Shown piece after piece: positions 12,155 to 21,720 of a stretch of DNA of 64,000 nucleotides; position 1 is the first letter of the stretch; each line of letters opens with the position of its first letter. The position numbers and the translations under genes are program-made. Source of the DNA: Rhizobium sp. Root1220 (lineage in GTDB: Bacteria > Pseudomonadota > Alphaproteobacteria > Rhizobiales > Rhizobiaceae). A model generated the notes under the pieces. The model was not told the DNA's origin, ran no database searches, and worked only from the letters and a program-made list of their open reading frames with translations. Location of the stretch: positions 62,001-126,000 of the forward strand of contig NZ_LMDG01000012.1 of assembly GCF_001426265.1 (NCBI RefSeq). The letters run 5' to 3'.

Positions 12155-12733
12155 ATGCTCGCTCACATTCCAACCGTCGACGATGCTGTTGACGCACTGC
12201 GCTCTGCGCGCAGGATCCTAGTATTCGGCTGCTCGGGCGGCGGTAAAAGTACGCTCTCCCAAAACCTCTCGGGGATTCTCGGTCTCCGCTACGTCTCGTT
12301 GGATCGCGAAGTCTTCTGGCTTCCCGGTTGGGTCTTGAGGCCGCGAACGGAGCAACGGACGCTGATTGCCGGGATTGTCGCCGAGGACCGCTGGATCATC
12401 GACGGCAATAATCCGAAATCGCTGGATCTTCGTTTGCCGCGTGCCGACATCGTCCTCTGGGTGAGGGTACCCCGTTGGCTGTGCCTCTGGAGCATCGTGA
12501 AACGTGGCTTCGTTTACCACGGCAGGACGCGACCGGATATGGCGCCCGGCTGCGTGGAGCAGATGCCAGACTGGCAGTTCATCTCCTATGTTTGGAATTT
12601 CGAGCGCGATGACGTGCCCGAATTCATCGAGGGCATCCATCTCCATGGTCCTTCAGTTCCGATCCTTCAGCTCAAGCGCAGGGCAGCGATGAACAGGTTG
12701 CTTCACCGCCTCGATCCGCAGCTTGAGCCTTGA
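12155..12733 (+). CDS. P-loop adenylate-kinase-like (FlaR-type) protein, copy 1
   Basis: A 192-residue P-loop NTPase. Walker A is FGCSGGGKSTLSQ (about residues 26-38), then the substrate-binding stretch LRYVSLDREVFWLPGW, which is typical of the topology-modulation/FlaR-like adenylate kinase family, and RWIIDGN and LPRADIVLWVRVPRWLC in place of the usual lid region. Its biochemical role is not established. A close paralogue follows directly and the two share GCSGGGK, the (S/M)DRxxFYWLPGW-type segment and RPxMAPGC near residue 130. The ribosome site is inside a hairpin. Confidence 0.75.
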   Translation: MLAHIPTVDDAVDALRSARRILVFGCSGGGKSTLSQNLSGILGLRYVSLDREVFWLPGWVLRPRTEQRTLIAGIVAEDRWIIDGNNPKSLDLRLPRADIVLWVRVPRWLCLWSIVKRGFVYHGRTRPDMAPGCVEQMPDWQFISYVWNFERDDVPEFIEGIHLHGPSVPILQLKRRAAMNRLLHRLDPQLEP

Positions 12734-12767
12734 CCTCTATTCGATAGTTGTTTGCAGGAATGGAGAG

Positions 12768-13337
12768 ATGCCAAATTTCGTCACTGACCTTAAACATGCC
12801 GCAGAACTGCTGCGGCGATCGCAACGTATTCTGGTGATCGGCTGCTCCGGTGGTGGAAAGACAACCCTTTCGAACAAGCTCGCGCCTAGGCTCGGTCTCC
12901 GTCACATCTCGATGGATCGCGACTTCTATTGGTTGCCGGGCTGGGTGAAACGCCAGAAGGTAGAGGAGCGGCAGATGATCGCGGCTGCTGTCGCGTCCAC
13001 GCGCTGGTTGATGGACGGCACGGGTTCGTCCAGCTTCGATCTGCGGCTGCCGCGGACTGACTTTGTGCTGTGGGTGCGATTGCCACGCTGGCGTTGCCTA
13101 ATGGGCGTCACCGGGCGGTGGCTAAGGTGGTGGGGCAGGGCACGGCCTGAAATGGCGCCGGGCTGCCCGGAAAAGCTTGACCTCGAATTTCTGAGTTTCA
13201 TATGGAATTTCGAGCGTCGCTACGTTCCGTATATCATTGCCGCAATGGATCGGTTCGGCCCGGATGTGCCAGTCCTGCAGTTGAAATCTCATCAAGAAAT
13301 GCGCCGCCTTCTTGATCTTCTCGTCTCTCCCGCTTAA
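12768..13337 (+). CDS. P-loop adenylate-kinase-like (FlaR-type) protein, copy 2
   Basis: A 189-residue paralogue of the preceding gene. Walker A is IGCSGGGKTTLSNKL, followed by LRHISMDRDFYWLPGW, WLMDGTGSSSFDLRLPR, RARPEMAPGCPEKLDLEF and a terminal WNFERRYVP...LQLKSHQEMRRLL. The ATG at 12768 is chosen over an upstream in-frame TTG because GGAGAG lies just before it. The tandem arrangement and shared motifs point to gene duplication. Nucleoside or nucleotide kinase activity is plausible from the fold but the substrate is unknown. Confidence 0.75.
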   Translation: MPNFVTDLKHAAELLRRSQRILVIGCSGGGKTTLSNKLAPRLGLRHISMDRDFYWLPGWVKRQKVEERQMIAAAVASTRWLMDGTGSSSFDLRLPRTDFVLWVRLPRWRCLMGVTGRWLRWWGRARPEMAPGCPEKLDLEFLSFIWNFERRYVPYIIAAMDRFGPDVPVLQLKSHQEMRRLLDLLVSPA

Positions 13338-13346
13338 CTGCCGGTC

Positions 13347-13790
13347 ATGCCTCAGTTCGAAACGCATCGCCCCGTCCCGCACTCCGCCGAACAGATGTTC
13401 GATCTTGTCGCCGACATTGAGCGATACCCGCAATTCCTGCCGCTCTGCGACGGCCTGACGATTCGCAGCCGCAAGGAGCGCGACGGCAAGGTGCTGCTGA
13501 TCGCCGACATGACCGTCGGCTACAAGGCGATCCGCGAGACGTTCGCGACGCAGGTGTTGTTGAACAAGGCGGAGCGCATCATCGACGTGAAGTATATCGA
13601 TGGGCCTTTCAAGTATCTCGACAATCGCTGGCGTTTCGAAGACACCGCAGCCGGCTGCGATGTCCATTTCTTCATCGACTATGAATTCAAGAGCCGCATG
13701 CTGGGGATGCTGATGGGAACGATGTTTGATCGCGCCTTTCGGATGTTTTCCGAAGCATTCGAGACGCGTGCCGCGAAGATCTATGCCTGA
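13347..13790 (+). CDS. ubiquinone-binding START-domain protein (Coq10/RatA family)
   Basis: A 147-residue SRPBCC/START-like protein: PQFETHRPVPHSAEQMFDLV at the N-terminus, then ERYPQFLPLCDGL, and the conserved LLNKAERIIDVKYIDGPFKYLDNRW and FFIDYEFKSRMLGMLMG blocks. Homologues bind ubiquinone and support respiration (Coq10), and the E. coli relative was named RatA. It lies ten bases after the second kinase and converges with the pncC-type gene, overlapping it by ten bases at the stops. Confidence 0.85.
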   Translation: MPQFETHRPVPHSAEQMFDLVADIERYPQFLPLCDGLTIRSRKERDGKVLLIADMTVGYKAIRETFATQVLLNKAERIIDVKYIDGPFKYLDNRWRFEDTAAGCDVHFFIDYEFKSRMLGMLMGTMFDRAFRMFSEAFETRAAKIYA

Positions 13791-14281
13791 GCGAGCTCCA
13801 GGATCATGCCGAGCGCCGTCCTGACGGTTGCAAGGCGCACCTGGTCCCGACCGATGTCGCCATAGAGCATCTTTCGATGGGTTAACCGGCCCGCGCGTGA
13901 CTTTACCGCGAGATGGACGAGCCCAACTGGCTTGTCGGTCGATCCGCCACCGGGACCGGCAATGCCTGTCACCGCTACGGCAATCGCGGCCCGCGACCGG
14001 AAAAGCGCTCCGTGTACCATCTGCCGTGCGGTTTCCTCTGAAACTGCGCCGTAGCGGGCGAGCGTGGCGTCCTCAACGCCGAGCATCTCGATCTTTGCCG
14101 TGTTCGTATAGGTGACGAAGCCCCGGTCGACGACGGCTGATGAGCCCGAAATGTCGGTCAGTGCGCCCAATATCAGACCCCCCGTGCAGGATTCGGCCGC
14201 CGAGACCATCAGGCCCGCAGCACTGAAGTCGCGGATGATCATCTCCGCTTGTGACGCGATATCGACAGGGAATAGGCTCAC
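13781..14281 (-). CDS. pncC: CinA C-terminal domain protein, nicotinamide-nucleotide amidohydrolase (PncC)
   Basis: A 166-residue stand-alone CinA-C domain. In characterised members it deamidates nicotinamide mononucleotide in the pyridine nucleotide salvage cycle. Key marks are [21 protein letters not shown] (catalytic Ser/Thr region), [26 protein letters not shown] and [21 protein letters not shown] place the start at GTG 14281, whose first bases overlap the ispDF stop (GTGA). The longer open frame upstream is out of register with the family. Cotranscribed with ispDF. Confidence 0.88.
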   Translation of the reverse strand: MSLFPVDIASQAEMIIRDFSAAGLMVSAAESCTGGLILGALTDISGSSAVVDRGFVTYTNTAKIEMLGVEDATLARYGAVSEETARQMVHGALFRSRAAIAVAVTGIAGPGGGSTDKPVGLVHLAVKSRAGRLTHRKMLYGDIGRDQVRLATVRTALGMILELAQA

Positions 14282-15498
14282 GGCTTGCTCCCCTGGTAGA
14301 CGACAGTGGCGGTCGCGATGGCCGCGATACCTTCCCGACGGCCGACGAAGCCGATCGTCTCGTTGGTGGTGGCCTTGACGGAGCATCGATCGATTGAGAT
14401 TCCGAGAAACTCCGATAGCTTTGCACGCATGGCGTCGCGATGCGGACCCACTCTCGGCGCTTCTGCGATCAGGGACACGTCGGCGTTCATAATCGTGCCG
14501 CCGCGTTCGCGCACAATCTTTGCCGCATGCTCGATGAAGATGCGCGACGGCGCGCCCTTCCATTGCGGGTCCGATGGCGGAAAATGATCGCCGATATCGC
14601 CGGCACCGCAGGTAGCTAGTAGCGCGTCGGTCAACGCATGCAGCGCAACGTCTGCGTCCGAGTGTCCCTTCAGTTTCTGATCATGCGGGATGAAGACGCC
14701 GCACAAGGTGACGCCGTCGCCGGGTACGAGTTGGTGTACGTCGTAGCCGTTGCCGGTGCGCACATCGGGAAGCGCGTTTCTCGAGAGCCTGCTGTCCGCC
14801 ATCGCTATGTCCCGCTTGACCGTCAGTTTTACGTTATCCGCCATTCCTTCGACAATCTGGACCGCCATGCCCGCCCATTCCGCAATTGCCGCGTCGTCGG
14901 TGAAGTGGGTAATATTGGCAGCGGCAGCCTTTTCGTGCGCGGTGAGAATCGGCCCGAAGGCGAAGGATTGCGGCGTCTGCGCCGCGTAGAGCTGTGCGCG
15001 CGAGACTGTCTGAACCACGCTTCCCACAGCATCGGCGCGCTTCAGCGTGTCGGCGACCGGCATGGCCGGCAGCACGGCCGCTGCTCCGTCGGACAGCGCC
15101 GCGACGATCCGATCGAGCAAGGCGTGATCAAAGAAAGGCCGCACCGCGTCGTGGATCAACACGTGCGACACGTCTTTGCCTCGCAGGTGGCGCAAGCCCG
15201 CGAGCACGGACTGCTGACGCGTTGCGCCGCCGTGGACGACGTCGATTGGTGTTGTCGCTGATATGTTGTCGCATGCCAGGGCAAACAGCGCTTCGTCGTC
15301 TGGATGAATCACAACGACAATACGGCTTGTCCGCGCCCAGCTACGAAATTGATCGAGCGTGTGCGCGATGACAGGCTTGCCGCCAATCATCCGGTACTGC
15401 TTCGGCCCCTCTTCGGACGCGCCGGCGCGCTCACCGCGGCCGGCGGCCACAACGACAATTCCGGCCGATATCGGTTGCTTTTGATGCATTGGCGGCAT
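14278..15498 (-). CDS. ispDF: bifunctional IspD/IspF isoprenoid enzyme
   Basis: Fusion of 2-C-methyl-D-erythritol 4-phosphate cytidylyltransferase and MECDP synthase, two non-consecutive steps of the MEP isoprenoid pathway. Residues 1-235 are IspD ([42 protein letters not shown]). Residues about 245-406 are IspF (NGYDVHQL metal site, [53 protein letters not shown]). The fusion is usual in Alphaproteobacteria. The 406-residue length is normal. It is divergent from dusB across 141 bases. Confidence 0.96.
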   Translation of the reverse strand: MPPMHQKQPISAGIVVVAAGRGERAGASEEGPKQYRMIGGKPVIAHTLDQFRSWARTSRIVVVIHPDDEALFALACDNISATTPIDVVHGGATRQQSVLAGLRHLRGKDVSHVLIHDAVRPFFDHALLDRIVAALSDGAAAVLPAMPVADTLKRADAVGSVVQTVSRAQLYAAQTPQSFAFGPILTAHEKAAAANITHFTDDAAIAEWAGMAVQIVEGMADNVKLTVKRDIAMADSRLSRNALPDVRTGNGYDVHQLVPGDGVTLCGVFIPHDQKLKGHSDADVALHALTDALLATCGAGDIGDHFPPSDPQWKGAPSRIFIEHAAKIVRERGGTIMNADVSLIAEAPRVGPHRDAMRAKLSEFLGISIDRCSVKATTNETIGFVGRREGIAAIATATVVYQGSKP

Positions 15499-15639
15499 AA
15501 ATCCCAGATAAGCAGAATTTGAACAGGTGCTCTAACGGCTTGGCGCACCGAATTCCAGCATTTGCCCGAAAAATATCAATTCGCGCGCTGCCCCCTTGGC
15601 AAGCCTTTCAAATCTGTCTAAAAATAATGCACATGTCCG

Positions 15640-16662
15640 ATGCGCCTGAAAGATAATCAATTGTCTGACGTAGACCTCGCAACACCCTTGCGGATCGGAT
15701 CAGTCGCGGTCAGGAACCGCATCGTCCTGGCGCCGATGTCCGGCGTGACGGACATGCCTTTCCGGCAACTCGCGTGGCGTCACGGTGCTGGGCTTGTGGT
15801 GACGGAAATGGTCGCCAGCCGGGAACTTGTCAACAGCACATCCGAATCTTGGGCACGGCTTCAGAACGCAGGGTTCAATCCGCACATGGTTCAGCTTGCC
15901 GGTCGCGAGGCGCACTGGATGGCGGAAGCCGCGAAGATCGCCGCCGACAACGGCGCTGATATCATCGACATCAACATGGGCTGCCCGGCAAAAAAGGTGA
16001 TCGGTGGCTACTCCGGCTCGGCGTTGATGCGGGATCCTGACCATGCGCTGAGCCTCATCGAGGCGACCGTCAAGGCGGTCGATGTTCCGGTCACGCTGAA
16101 AATGCGGCTTGGCTGGGACGAAAACTCAATCAACGCGCCGGAGATCGCTCGCCGCGCCGAGGAGGCAGGCGTCCAGCTCGTTACCATTCACGGTCGCACC
16201 CGAATGCAGTTTTACGAAGGGCAGGCTGATTGGAACGCGATTCACGCCGTGCGCGATGTCCTTTCCATTCCTCTGGTCGCCAATGGCGATGTCGAAACCG
16301 TCGAAGATGCACACGAGATCCTGCGTCGCTCCGGCGCCGATGCCGTCATGATCGGCAGAGGGTGTCAGGGCAGGCCATGGCACGCCGGTGTTCTTGCGGG
16401 CGCGGTGGCGCCCGAGGCCTGGGAAATTCCGGGCATCGCGACCGAGCATTATCGGATGATGCGGGAGTTCCATGGAGAATCGGTGGCTGTCCGTCATGCG
16501 CGCAAGCATCTCGGCTGGTATCTGGAGCGCTTCGCGCCTGGGCTGGCCGTTTCGGAAAAAGCAGCGATCATGACCTCCCGCGATCCCCTTGAGGTTTCTG
16601 CGCGCTTTCATGATGCATTGATGGCTGCCGTGTCTAACGCGCAGACCCGGGAGGCTGCATGA
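15640..16662 (+). CDS. dusB: tRNA-dihydrouridine synthase B
   Basis: FMN enzyme that reduces uridines in the tRNA D-loop. Over 340 residues: [21 protein letters not shown] at the FMN pocket, VQLAGREA, the catalytic Cys loop [38 protein letters not shown] and [25 protein letters not shown]. It is the first gene of the dusB-ntrB-ntrC unit, the same arrangement in which dusB heads the nitrogen regulatory operon in rhizobia and, as dusB-fis, in enterics. The start among closely spaced ATGs (15627, 15633, 15640) follows the open frame at 15640. Confidence 0.95.
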   Translation: MRLKDNQLSDVDLATPLRIGSVAVRNRIVLAPMSGVTDMPFRQLAWRHGAGLVVTEMVASRELVNSTSESWARLQNAGFNPHMVQLAGREAHWMAEAAKIAADNGADIIDINMGCPAKKVIGGYSGSALMRDPDHALSLIEATVKAVDVPVTLKMRLGWDENSINAPEIARRAEEAGVQLVTIHGRTRMQFYEGQADWNAIHAVRDVLSIPLVANGDVETVEDAHEILRRSGADAVMIGRGCQGRPWHAGVLAGAVAPEAWEIPGIATEHYRMMREFHGESVAVRHARKHLGWYLERFAPGLAVSEKAAIMTSRDPLEVSARFHDALMAAVSNAQTREAA

Positions 16663-17813
16663 CCAAGAACCTGCCGTCATCGACAGAGCACGACGGCAAT
16701 GCGGTCGCGATGGCCGTGCTCAACGCCATTCAGAATCCGGTTGTGATGGTCGACGAGGGCGGGCTCGTGGCCTTTGCGAATTGGGAGGCTGAGGCATTCT
16801 TCGGTGCCAGTGCTGCGCACCTTGCCCGCTACAGGATCTCGACATTCATTCCCTTCGGAAGCCCTTTGCTCGCATTGATCGACCAGGTGCGCGAACGAAG
16901 AGCACCGATCAACGAGTACCGCGTCGATCTGAGTTCGCCGCGGCTCGGACAGGATAAGCTCGTAGACATATATGTTGCGCCTGTTATCAGCGATCCCGGG
17001 TCGGTGGTGATCGTTTTTCAGGAACGGTCGATGGCCGACAAGATTGATCGCCAGCTGACGCACCGCGCGGCGGCGCGCTCCGTGACAGGTCTCGCCTCGA
17101 TGCTGGCGCATGAGATCAAGAATCCGTTGTCGGGCATTCGCGGCGCCGCCCAATTGCTGGAGCAGTCGGTCAACGACGAAGATCGCGCGCTGACGCGCCT
17201 CATCTGCGACGAGACAGACCGGATCGTCTCCCTCGTTGACCGAATGGAGGTTTTCTCCGACGAGCGACCTGTTGACCGCGTGCCGGTCAACATCCACTCC
17301 GTCCTAGATCATGTCAAAGCCGTTGCCAAAGCTGGTTTTGCCAGACATTTGCGTATTACCGAGAACTATGATCCCTCGCTGCCGTCGGTCTATGCGAACC
17401 GTGACCAACTCGTGCAGGTCTTCCTCAATCTTGTGAAGAATGCTGCCGAAGCCGTCGGCGATCGTCCCGACGGAGAGATCCAGCTGACGACGGCCTACCG
17501 ACCCGGCATCCGCCTCTCTGTCGCCGGTACGCGCGAGAAAATCTCTCTGCCGCTGGAGTTCTGCGTGCAGGACAACGGACCCGGCGTACCCTCTGACCTG
17601 CTGCCGCACCTTTTTGACCCGTTCATCACTACAAAGACCAACGGAAGCGGACTCGGCCTGGCACTCGTCGCCAAGATCATCGGTGACCATGGCGGCATCA
17701 TCGAATGCGACAGTCAGAGCAATCGCACCACCTTCCGCGTTCTCATGCCTGCGTCCAAGGATGCATCGCTGGAAGACGCTACGAACACAACTCCCACAGG
17801 ACTTTCTCGATGA
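16659..17813 (+). CDS. ntrB: nitrogen regulation sensor histidine kinase NtrB
   Basis: Cytoplasmic sensor kinase/phosphatase of NtrC, controlled in relatives by PII proteins. 384 residues: PAS domain (about 18-125, [20 protein letters not shown]), H-box [20 protein letters not shown] with the phosphorylated His near 148, N-box [15 protein letters not shown]-boxes [10 protein letters not shown] and [16 protein letters not shown]. There is no membrane segment. Its ATG overlaps the dusB stop (ATGA) and its stop overlaps the ntrC ATG in the same way, so the three are translationally coupled. Confidence 0.96.
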   Translation: MTKNLPSSTEHDGNAVAMAVLNAIQNPVVMVDEGGLVAFANWEAEAFFGASAAHLARYRISTFIPFGSPLLALIDQVRERRAPINEYRVDLSSPRLGQDKLVDIYVAPVISDPGSVVIVFQERSMADKIDRQLTHRAAARSVTGLASMLAHEIKNPLSGIRGAAQLLEQSVNDEDRALTRLICDETDRIVSLVDRMEVFSDERPVDRVPVNIHSVLDHVKAVAKAGFARHLRITENYDPSLPSVYANRDQLVQVFLNLVKNAAEAVGDRPDGEIQLTTAYRPGIRLSVAGTREKISLPLEFCVQDNGPGVPSDLLPHLFDPFITTKTNGSGLGLALVAKIIGDHGGIIECDSQSNRTTFRVLMPASKDASLEDATNTTPTGLSR

Positions 17814-19261
17814 CAGCTACGATCCTCGTCGCGGATGATGATGCGGCCATCCGTACCGTGCTCAATCAGGCCTTGAGCCGTGCCGGTTATGACGTCCGTA
17901 TCACCTCGAACGCCGCCACGCTTTGGCGCTGGGTTTCGGCGGGCGAGGGCGATCTCGTGGTGACCGATGTCATCATGCCTGATGAGAACGCCTTTGATCT
18001 GTTGCCCCGGATCAAGAAAGCGCGGCCTGACCTGCCGGTGCTGGTCATGAGCGCCCAGAACACCTTCATGACCGCCATCAAAGCCTCGGAGAAGGGCGCC
18101 TACGACTATCTTCCAAAGCCCTTCGACCTGACCGAGTTGATTGGCATCATCGGACGGGCGCTATCGGAGCCCAAACGCAAGCCCGTGAAGCTTGATGAAG
18201 ATATGCAGGACGGAATGCCGCTCGTTGGCCGCTCGGCTGCAATGCAGGAGATCTACCGCGTTCTCGCGCGTTTGATGCAGACCGACCTGACGCTGATGAT
18301 TACAGGAGAGTCCGGGACAGGCAAGGAACTGGTCGCAAGAGCGCTCCATGATTACGGCAAGCGTCGCAACGGCCCGTTCGTAGCCATCAACATGGCCGCG
18401 ATCCCGCGCGACCTTATCGAGTCCGAGCTGTTCGGTCACGAAAAGGGTGCGTTCACCGGCGCACAGACCCGGTCGACCGGCCGATTCGAACAGGCTGAAG
18501 GTGGAACGCTGTTTCTCGATGAGATCGGCGATATGCCGATGGATGCTCAGACGCGCTTGCTACGTGTTCTCCAGCAGGGTGAGTATACCACCGTCGGCGG
18601 ACGCACACCGATCCGGACGGACGTTCGCATCGTCGCTGCGACCAACAAGGATCTGAAGCAGGCGATCAATCAGGGCCTTTTCCGTGAGGACCTGTATTAT
18701 CGCCTTAACGTCGTTCCGCTGCGTTTGCCGCCGCTTCGCGACCGTGCCGAGGATATTCCGGACCTGGTCCGCCACTTCATACAGCAGGCGGAGAAGGAAG
18801 GACTGGGTACCAAGCGTTTCGACCAGGAAGCGCTGGACCTGATGAAGGCCTATGCCTGGCCGGGTAACGTTCGCGAGCTGGAGAACCTCATCCGTCGTCT
18901 GATGGCACTTTATCCACAGGATGTGATTACTCGCGAAATCATCGAATCCGAGCTGCGCGCCGACGTGCCGGACAGCCCGATCGACAAGGGGCCAATCCGC
19001 ACCGGCAATATGACGATCGCCCAGGCTGTCGAGGAAAACATGCGGACGTACTTCGCTGGATTCGGCGATAGCCTTCCGCCGCCGGGCCTGTACGACCGCG
19101 TCCTGACCGAAATGGAATACCCGCTGATCCTCGCTGCGCTCACGGCGACACGCGGTAACCAGATCAAGGCCGCCGATCTCCTGGGGCTCAACCGAAATAC
19201 ACTGCGCAAGAAGATCAGAGAACTTGGCGTGTCGGTTTACAGGAGCTCTCGTACAGCTTGA
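17810..19261 (+). CDS. ntrC: nitrogen regulation response regulator NtrC
   Basis: Sigma-54-dependent activator of nitrogen assimilation genes, 483 residues. The receiver domain carries the phosphoacceptor Asp in [11 protein letters not shown] (about residue 54). The AAA+ domain has Walker A GESGTGKE, the sigma-54 contact loop [10 protein letters not shown], Walker [14 protein letters not shown] and [11 protein letters not shown] Fis-type helix-turn-helix ([19 protein letters not shown]) closes the protein. The ATG at 17810 overlaps the ntrB stop; the longer frame upstream runs through ntrB and is not used. Confidence 0.97.
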   Translation: MTATILVADDDAAIRTVLNQALSRAGYDVRITSNAATLWRWVSAGEGDLVVTDVIMPDENAFDLLPRIKKARPDLPVLVMSAQNTFMTAIKASEKGAYDYLPKPFDLTELIGIIGRALSEPKRKPVKLDEDMQDGMPLVGRSAAMQEIYRVLARLMQTDLTLMITGESGTGKELVARALHDYGKRRNGPFVAINMAAIPRDLIESELFGHEKGAFTGAQTRSTGRFEQAEGGTLFLDEIGDMPMDAQTRLLRVLQQGEYTTVGGRTPIRTDVRIVAATNKDLKQAINQGLFREDLYYRLNVVPLRLPPLRDRAEDIPDLVRHFIQQAEKEGLGTKRFDQEALDLMKAYAWPGNVRELENLIRRLMALYPQDVITREIIESELRADVPDSPIDKGPIRTGNMTIAQAVEENMRTYFAGFGDSLPPPGLYDRVLTEMEYPLILAALTATRGNQIKAADLLGLNRNTLRKKIRELGVSVYRSSRTA

Positions 19262-19411
19262 CAATGTGACGGACGACGTTGCATTTTCGCCACAATGCGT
19301 TGCTTATAAGTCACGCATGGGGTTTGTGCTTTTGCACGGTCTTCGGATTTTCGCGGTCCTCTATCGATGTCGCTCGAGTGAGAGGTCCGGTTCCGATCCG
19401 TTCGCGAAGCA

Positions 19412-19433
19412 CGGCAGACGCTTTGGTCTGCCG
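19412..19433 (+). promoter_or_regulatory. perfect hairpin in the ntrY leader
   Basis: CGGCAGAC pairs with GTCTGCCG around the loop GCTTTG. It lies just before the ribosome site AGGAGAAC and 17 bases before the ntrY ATG at 19450, within the 188-base ntrC-ntrY gap. No T run follows, so it could equally be an attenuating, processing or translational element. Confidence 0.5.
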
Positions 19434-19449
19434 CAGGAGAACTAAGCGA

Positions 19450-21720
19450 ATGAAGCAGGATGCAGTGCCGCCGGCGGCGGAAGGCGAGTCTGTCACGACT
19501 GTGACGGATCGCCGTGCGCTGTTTGCGCTGCCGGGTCTGGTCCTTGCCGGAGGTGCGCTGCTTTGTGCGACAGTGACCTTGTTCGTGCTCCTTGGACTGA
19601 CCCCGATAGCCCCGACGTATCATGTCGTCATCACCTCCGTCGTTGTGAATTCCTTCTTCGTTCTCGGGTTGATCGCCCTGATAGGACGCGAGGTTGCGAG
19701 GTTGTTCAAGGCGCGCAAGCGAGGTCGCGCCGCAGCACGTCTCCACATTCGCATCGTCGTGCTGTTCTCGATCGTCGCGATCACACCAGCCATTCTCGTT
19801 GCCATTTTTGCCAGTATCACGCTTAACGCCGGTCTTGACCGCTGGTTTGCCTTGCGGACGCAGTCGATCATCAGTTCGTCCCGCAACATCGGGCAGGCCT
19901 ACATGATGGAGAACGCCAGCTATCTTCAGGGGCAGACGGTCTCCATGGCGAACGATCTCGAGCGCAATAGGGCGCTGTTCAATCTCGACCGCACCGGTTT
20001 TTCGGACCTCATGACGCGCCAGGCTAGGGGACGCGGCCTTCTGGGTGCCTTCCTCGTGAACGGGGATGGCTCGGTGATCATTCAGGCAGACATCGACACG
20101 GAAAAGCCGCTGCCGGCGATCCCACAGGATGCTTTGAACAAGGCGGCCGCCGGGCAACCGACGTTGATACCTCCCGGCGTTACCAACCTCGTTGGCGCGA
20201 TAATCAAGTTGGAGGTGATCGACGGTGCATTCCTCTACACCGTTCGCGCGGTCGACCCAAAAGTCATGGGCGCGATGCGTATGATGGAGGAGAATGCGAC
20301 CGAGTATAAATCAATGGAGGCCGGCCGCCTCTCGTTGCAGGTCGCGTTTGCCATCCTCTACATCGGTTTCGCGCTGATTGTGCTGCTTGCTGCGATCTGG
20401 ACCGCCATTGCCGTCGCTGACCGCATCGTCCGGCCGATCAGACTGCTGATCACCGCTGCCGACAGCGTCGCCTCCGGCAACATGGATGTTATCGTTCCGG
20501 TACACGCCGTCGACGGTGACGTCGCCAATCTCTCGCGCACTTTCAACAAGATGATTTCCGAAATCCGCACGCAACGCGACGAAATCCTGGAGGCAAAGGA
20601 CGAGGTCGACGATCGCCGCCGCTTCATCGAAGCTGTTCTGTCCGGCGTCACCGCTGCCGTGATCGGTGTCGAAAATGATCGGCGTGTCACCATCGTTAAC
20701 AGTTCCGCCGAAGCGCTGATGTCGCTTTCTGCATCGGACATGCTTGGGAAGTCGCTTTCCGAGATCGCACCCGAGGTCGATCAGGTGCTGACTGAAGCTG
20801 CCTCGCGATATCGTGGCGATTTCCGCAAGCAGATCGCCCTCGTTCGCGGCGGGACCGTCCGCACGCTGAGCGTCCAGGTGACGCGCGAGGAAGTCCGCGA
20901 CCTGAGCGAGTCCTACGTTATCACGCTGGATGACATCACCGATCTCGTCATCGCGCAGCGCTCGACCGCATGGGGCGACGTCGCTCGCCGGATCGCTCAC
21001 GAAATCAAGAATCCGCTGACGCCGATCCAGCTGTCGGCGGAGCGTATCCAGCGCCGTTACGGAAAGCAGATCGACCAGTCGGATCGCAGCGTCTTCGACC
21101 AGTGCACGGAGACGATCATCCGGCAGGTCGGCGATATAGGCCGCATGGTCGATGAGTTTTCCTCTTTCGCCCGAATGCCGAAGCCAATCAAGGAACCAAG
21201 CGATCTGCGCAAGATCCTTCACGATGCGGTGTTCCTGCGCGAGATGGGCAATAGTCATGTGACATTTGGCCAGGAACTTGGCGAGGCGCCGCTTGAAGGC
21301 CAGTTCGACAGCCGCATGCTGGGTCAGGCATTCGGAAACCTCATCAAGAACGCCGTGGAGTCCATTGAAGCTGTCCCTGTCGATGAGCGCGACGAGCGGA
21401 AGATCCTTGTCCGCGCCTCTCTGGAACAGTCCCGAGATCGCTTCACTGTCGACATCATCGACAACGGTCGCGGCCTGCCGGTCGAGAACCGGCACAGCAT
21501 TCTGGAGCCCTATACGACGATGCGTGACAAGGGCACCGGCCTCGGCCTCGCCATCGTCAAGAAAATCATCGAAGAGCATGGCGGGCAGCTTGAGCTGCAT
21601 GATGCGCCATCTGATTTTGACAGGGGAAGAGGGGCAATGATCCGCGTGCATCTGCCACGCCAGGAGAACCCGCCCATCGCCCCCGCCGCAAGTGATAAGG
21701 AAAGCGTTTATGGCATCTGA
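19450..21720 (+). CDS. ntrY: membrane sensor histidine kinase NtrY
   Basis: Partner of NtrX, involved in relatives in nitrate/nitrogen, redox or envelope signalling. 756 residues: three N-terminal membrane helices (about 30-120), a periplasmic domain (about 135-300), a helix LSLQVAFAILYIGFALIVLL, HAMP (IVRPIRLLITAADSVASGNM), PAS (about 395-500), H-box [33 protein letters not shown] and DNGRGLPVENRHSILEPY, GTGLGLAIVKKII. The ATG 19450 is preceded by AGGAGAAC. The open frame extends 57 codons upstream without family character. Stop overlaps the start of ntrX. Confidence 0.95.
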   Translation: MKQDAVPPAAEGESVTTVTDRRALFALPGLVLAGGALLCATVTLFVLLGLTPIAPTYHVVITSVVVNSFFVLGLIALIGREVARLFKARKRGRAAARLHIRIVVLFSIVAITPAILVAIFASITLNAGLDRWFALRTQSIISSSRNIGQAYMMENASYLQGQTVSMANDLERNRALFNLDRTGFSDLMTRQARGRGLLGAFLVNGDGSVIIQADIDTEKPLPAIPQDALNKAAAGQPTLIPPGVTNLVGAIIKLEVIDGAFLYTVRAVDPKVMGAMRMMEENATEYKSMEAGRLSLQVAFAILYIGFALIVLLAAIWTAIAVADRIVRPIRLLITAADSVASGNMDVIVPVHAVDGDVANLSRTFNKMISEIRTQRDEILEAKDEVDDRRRFIEAVLSGVTAAVIGVENDRRVTIVNSSAEALMSLSASDMLGKSLSEIAPEVDQVLTEAASRYRGDFRKQIALVRGGTVRTLSVQVTREEVRDLSESYVITLDDITDLVIAQRSTAWGDVARRIAHEIKNPLTPIQLSAERIQRRYGKQIDQSDRSVFDQCTETIIRQVGDIGRMVDEFSSFARMPKPIKEPSDLRKILHDAVFLREMGNSHVTFGQELGEAPLEGQFDSRMLGQAFGNLIKNAVESIEAVPVDERDERKILVRASLEQSRDRFTVDIIDNGRGLPVENRHSILEPYTTMRDKGTGLGLAIVKKIIEEHGGQLELHDAPSDFDRGRGAMIRVHLPRQENPPIAPAASDKESVYGI

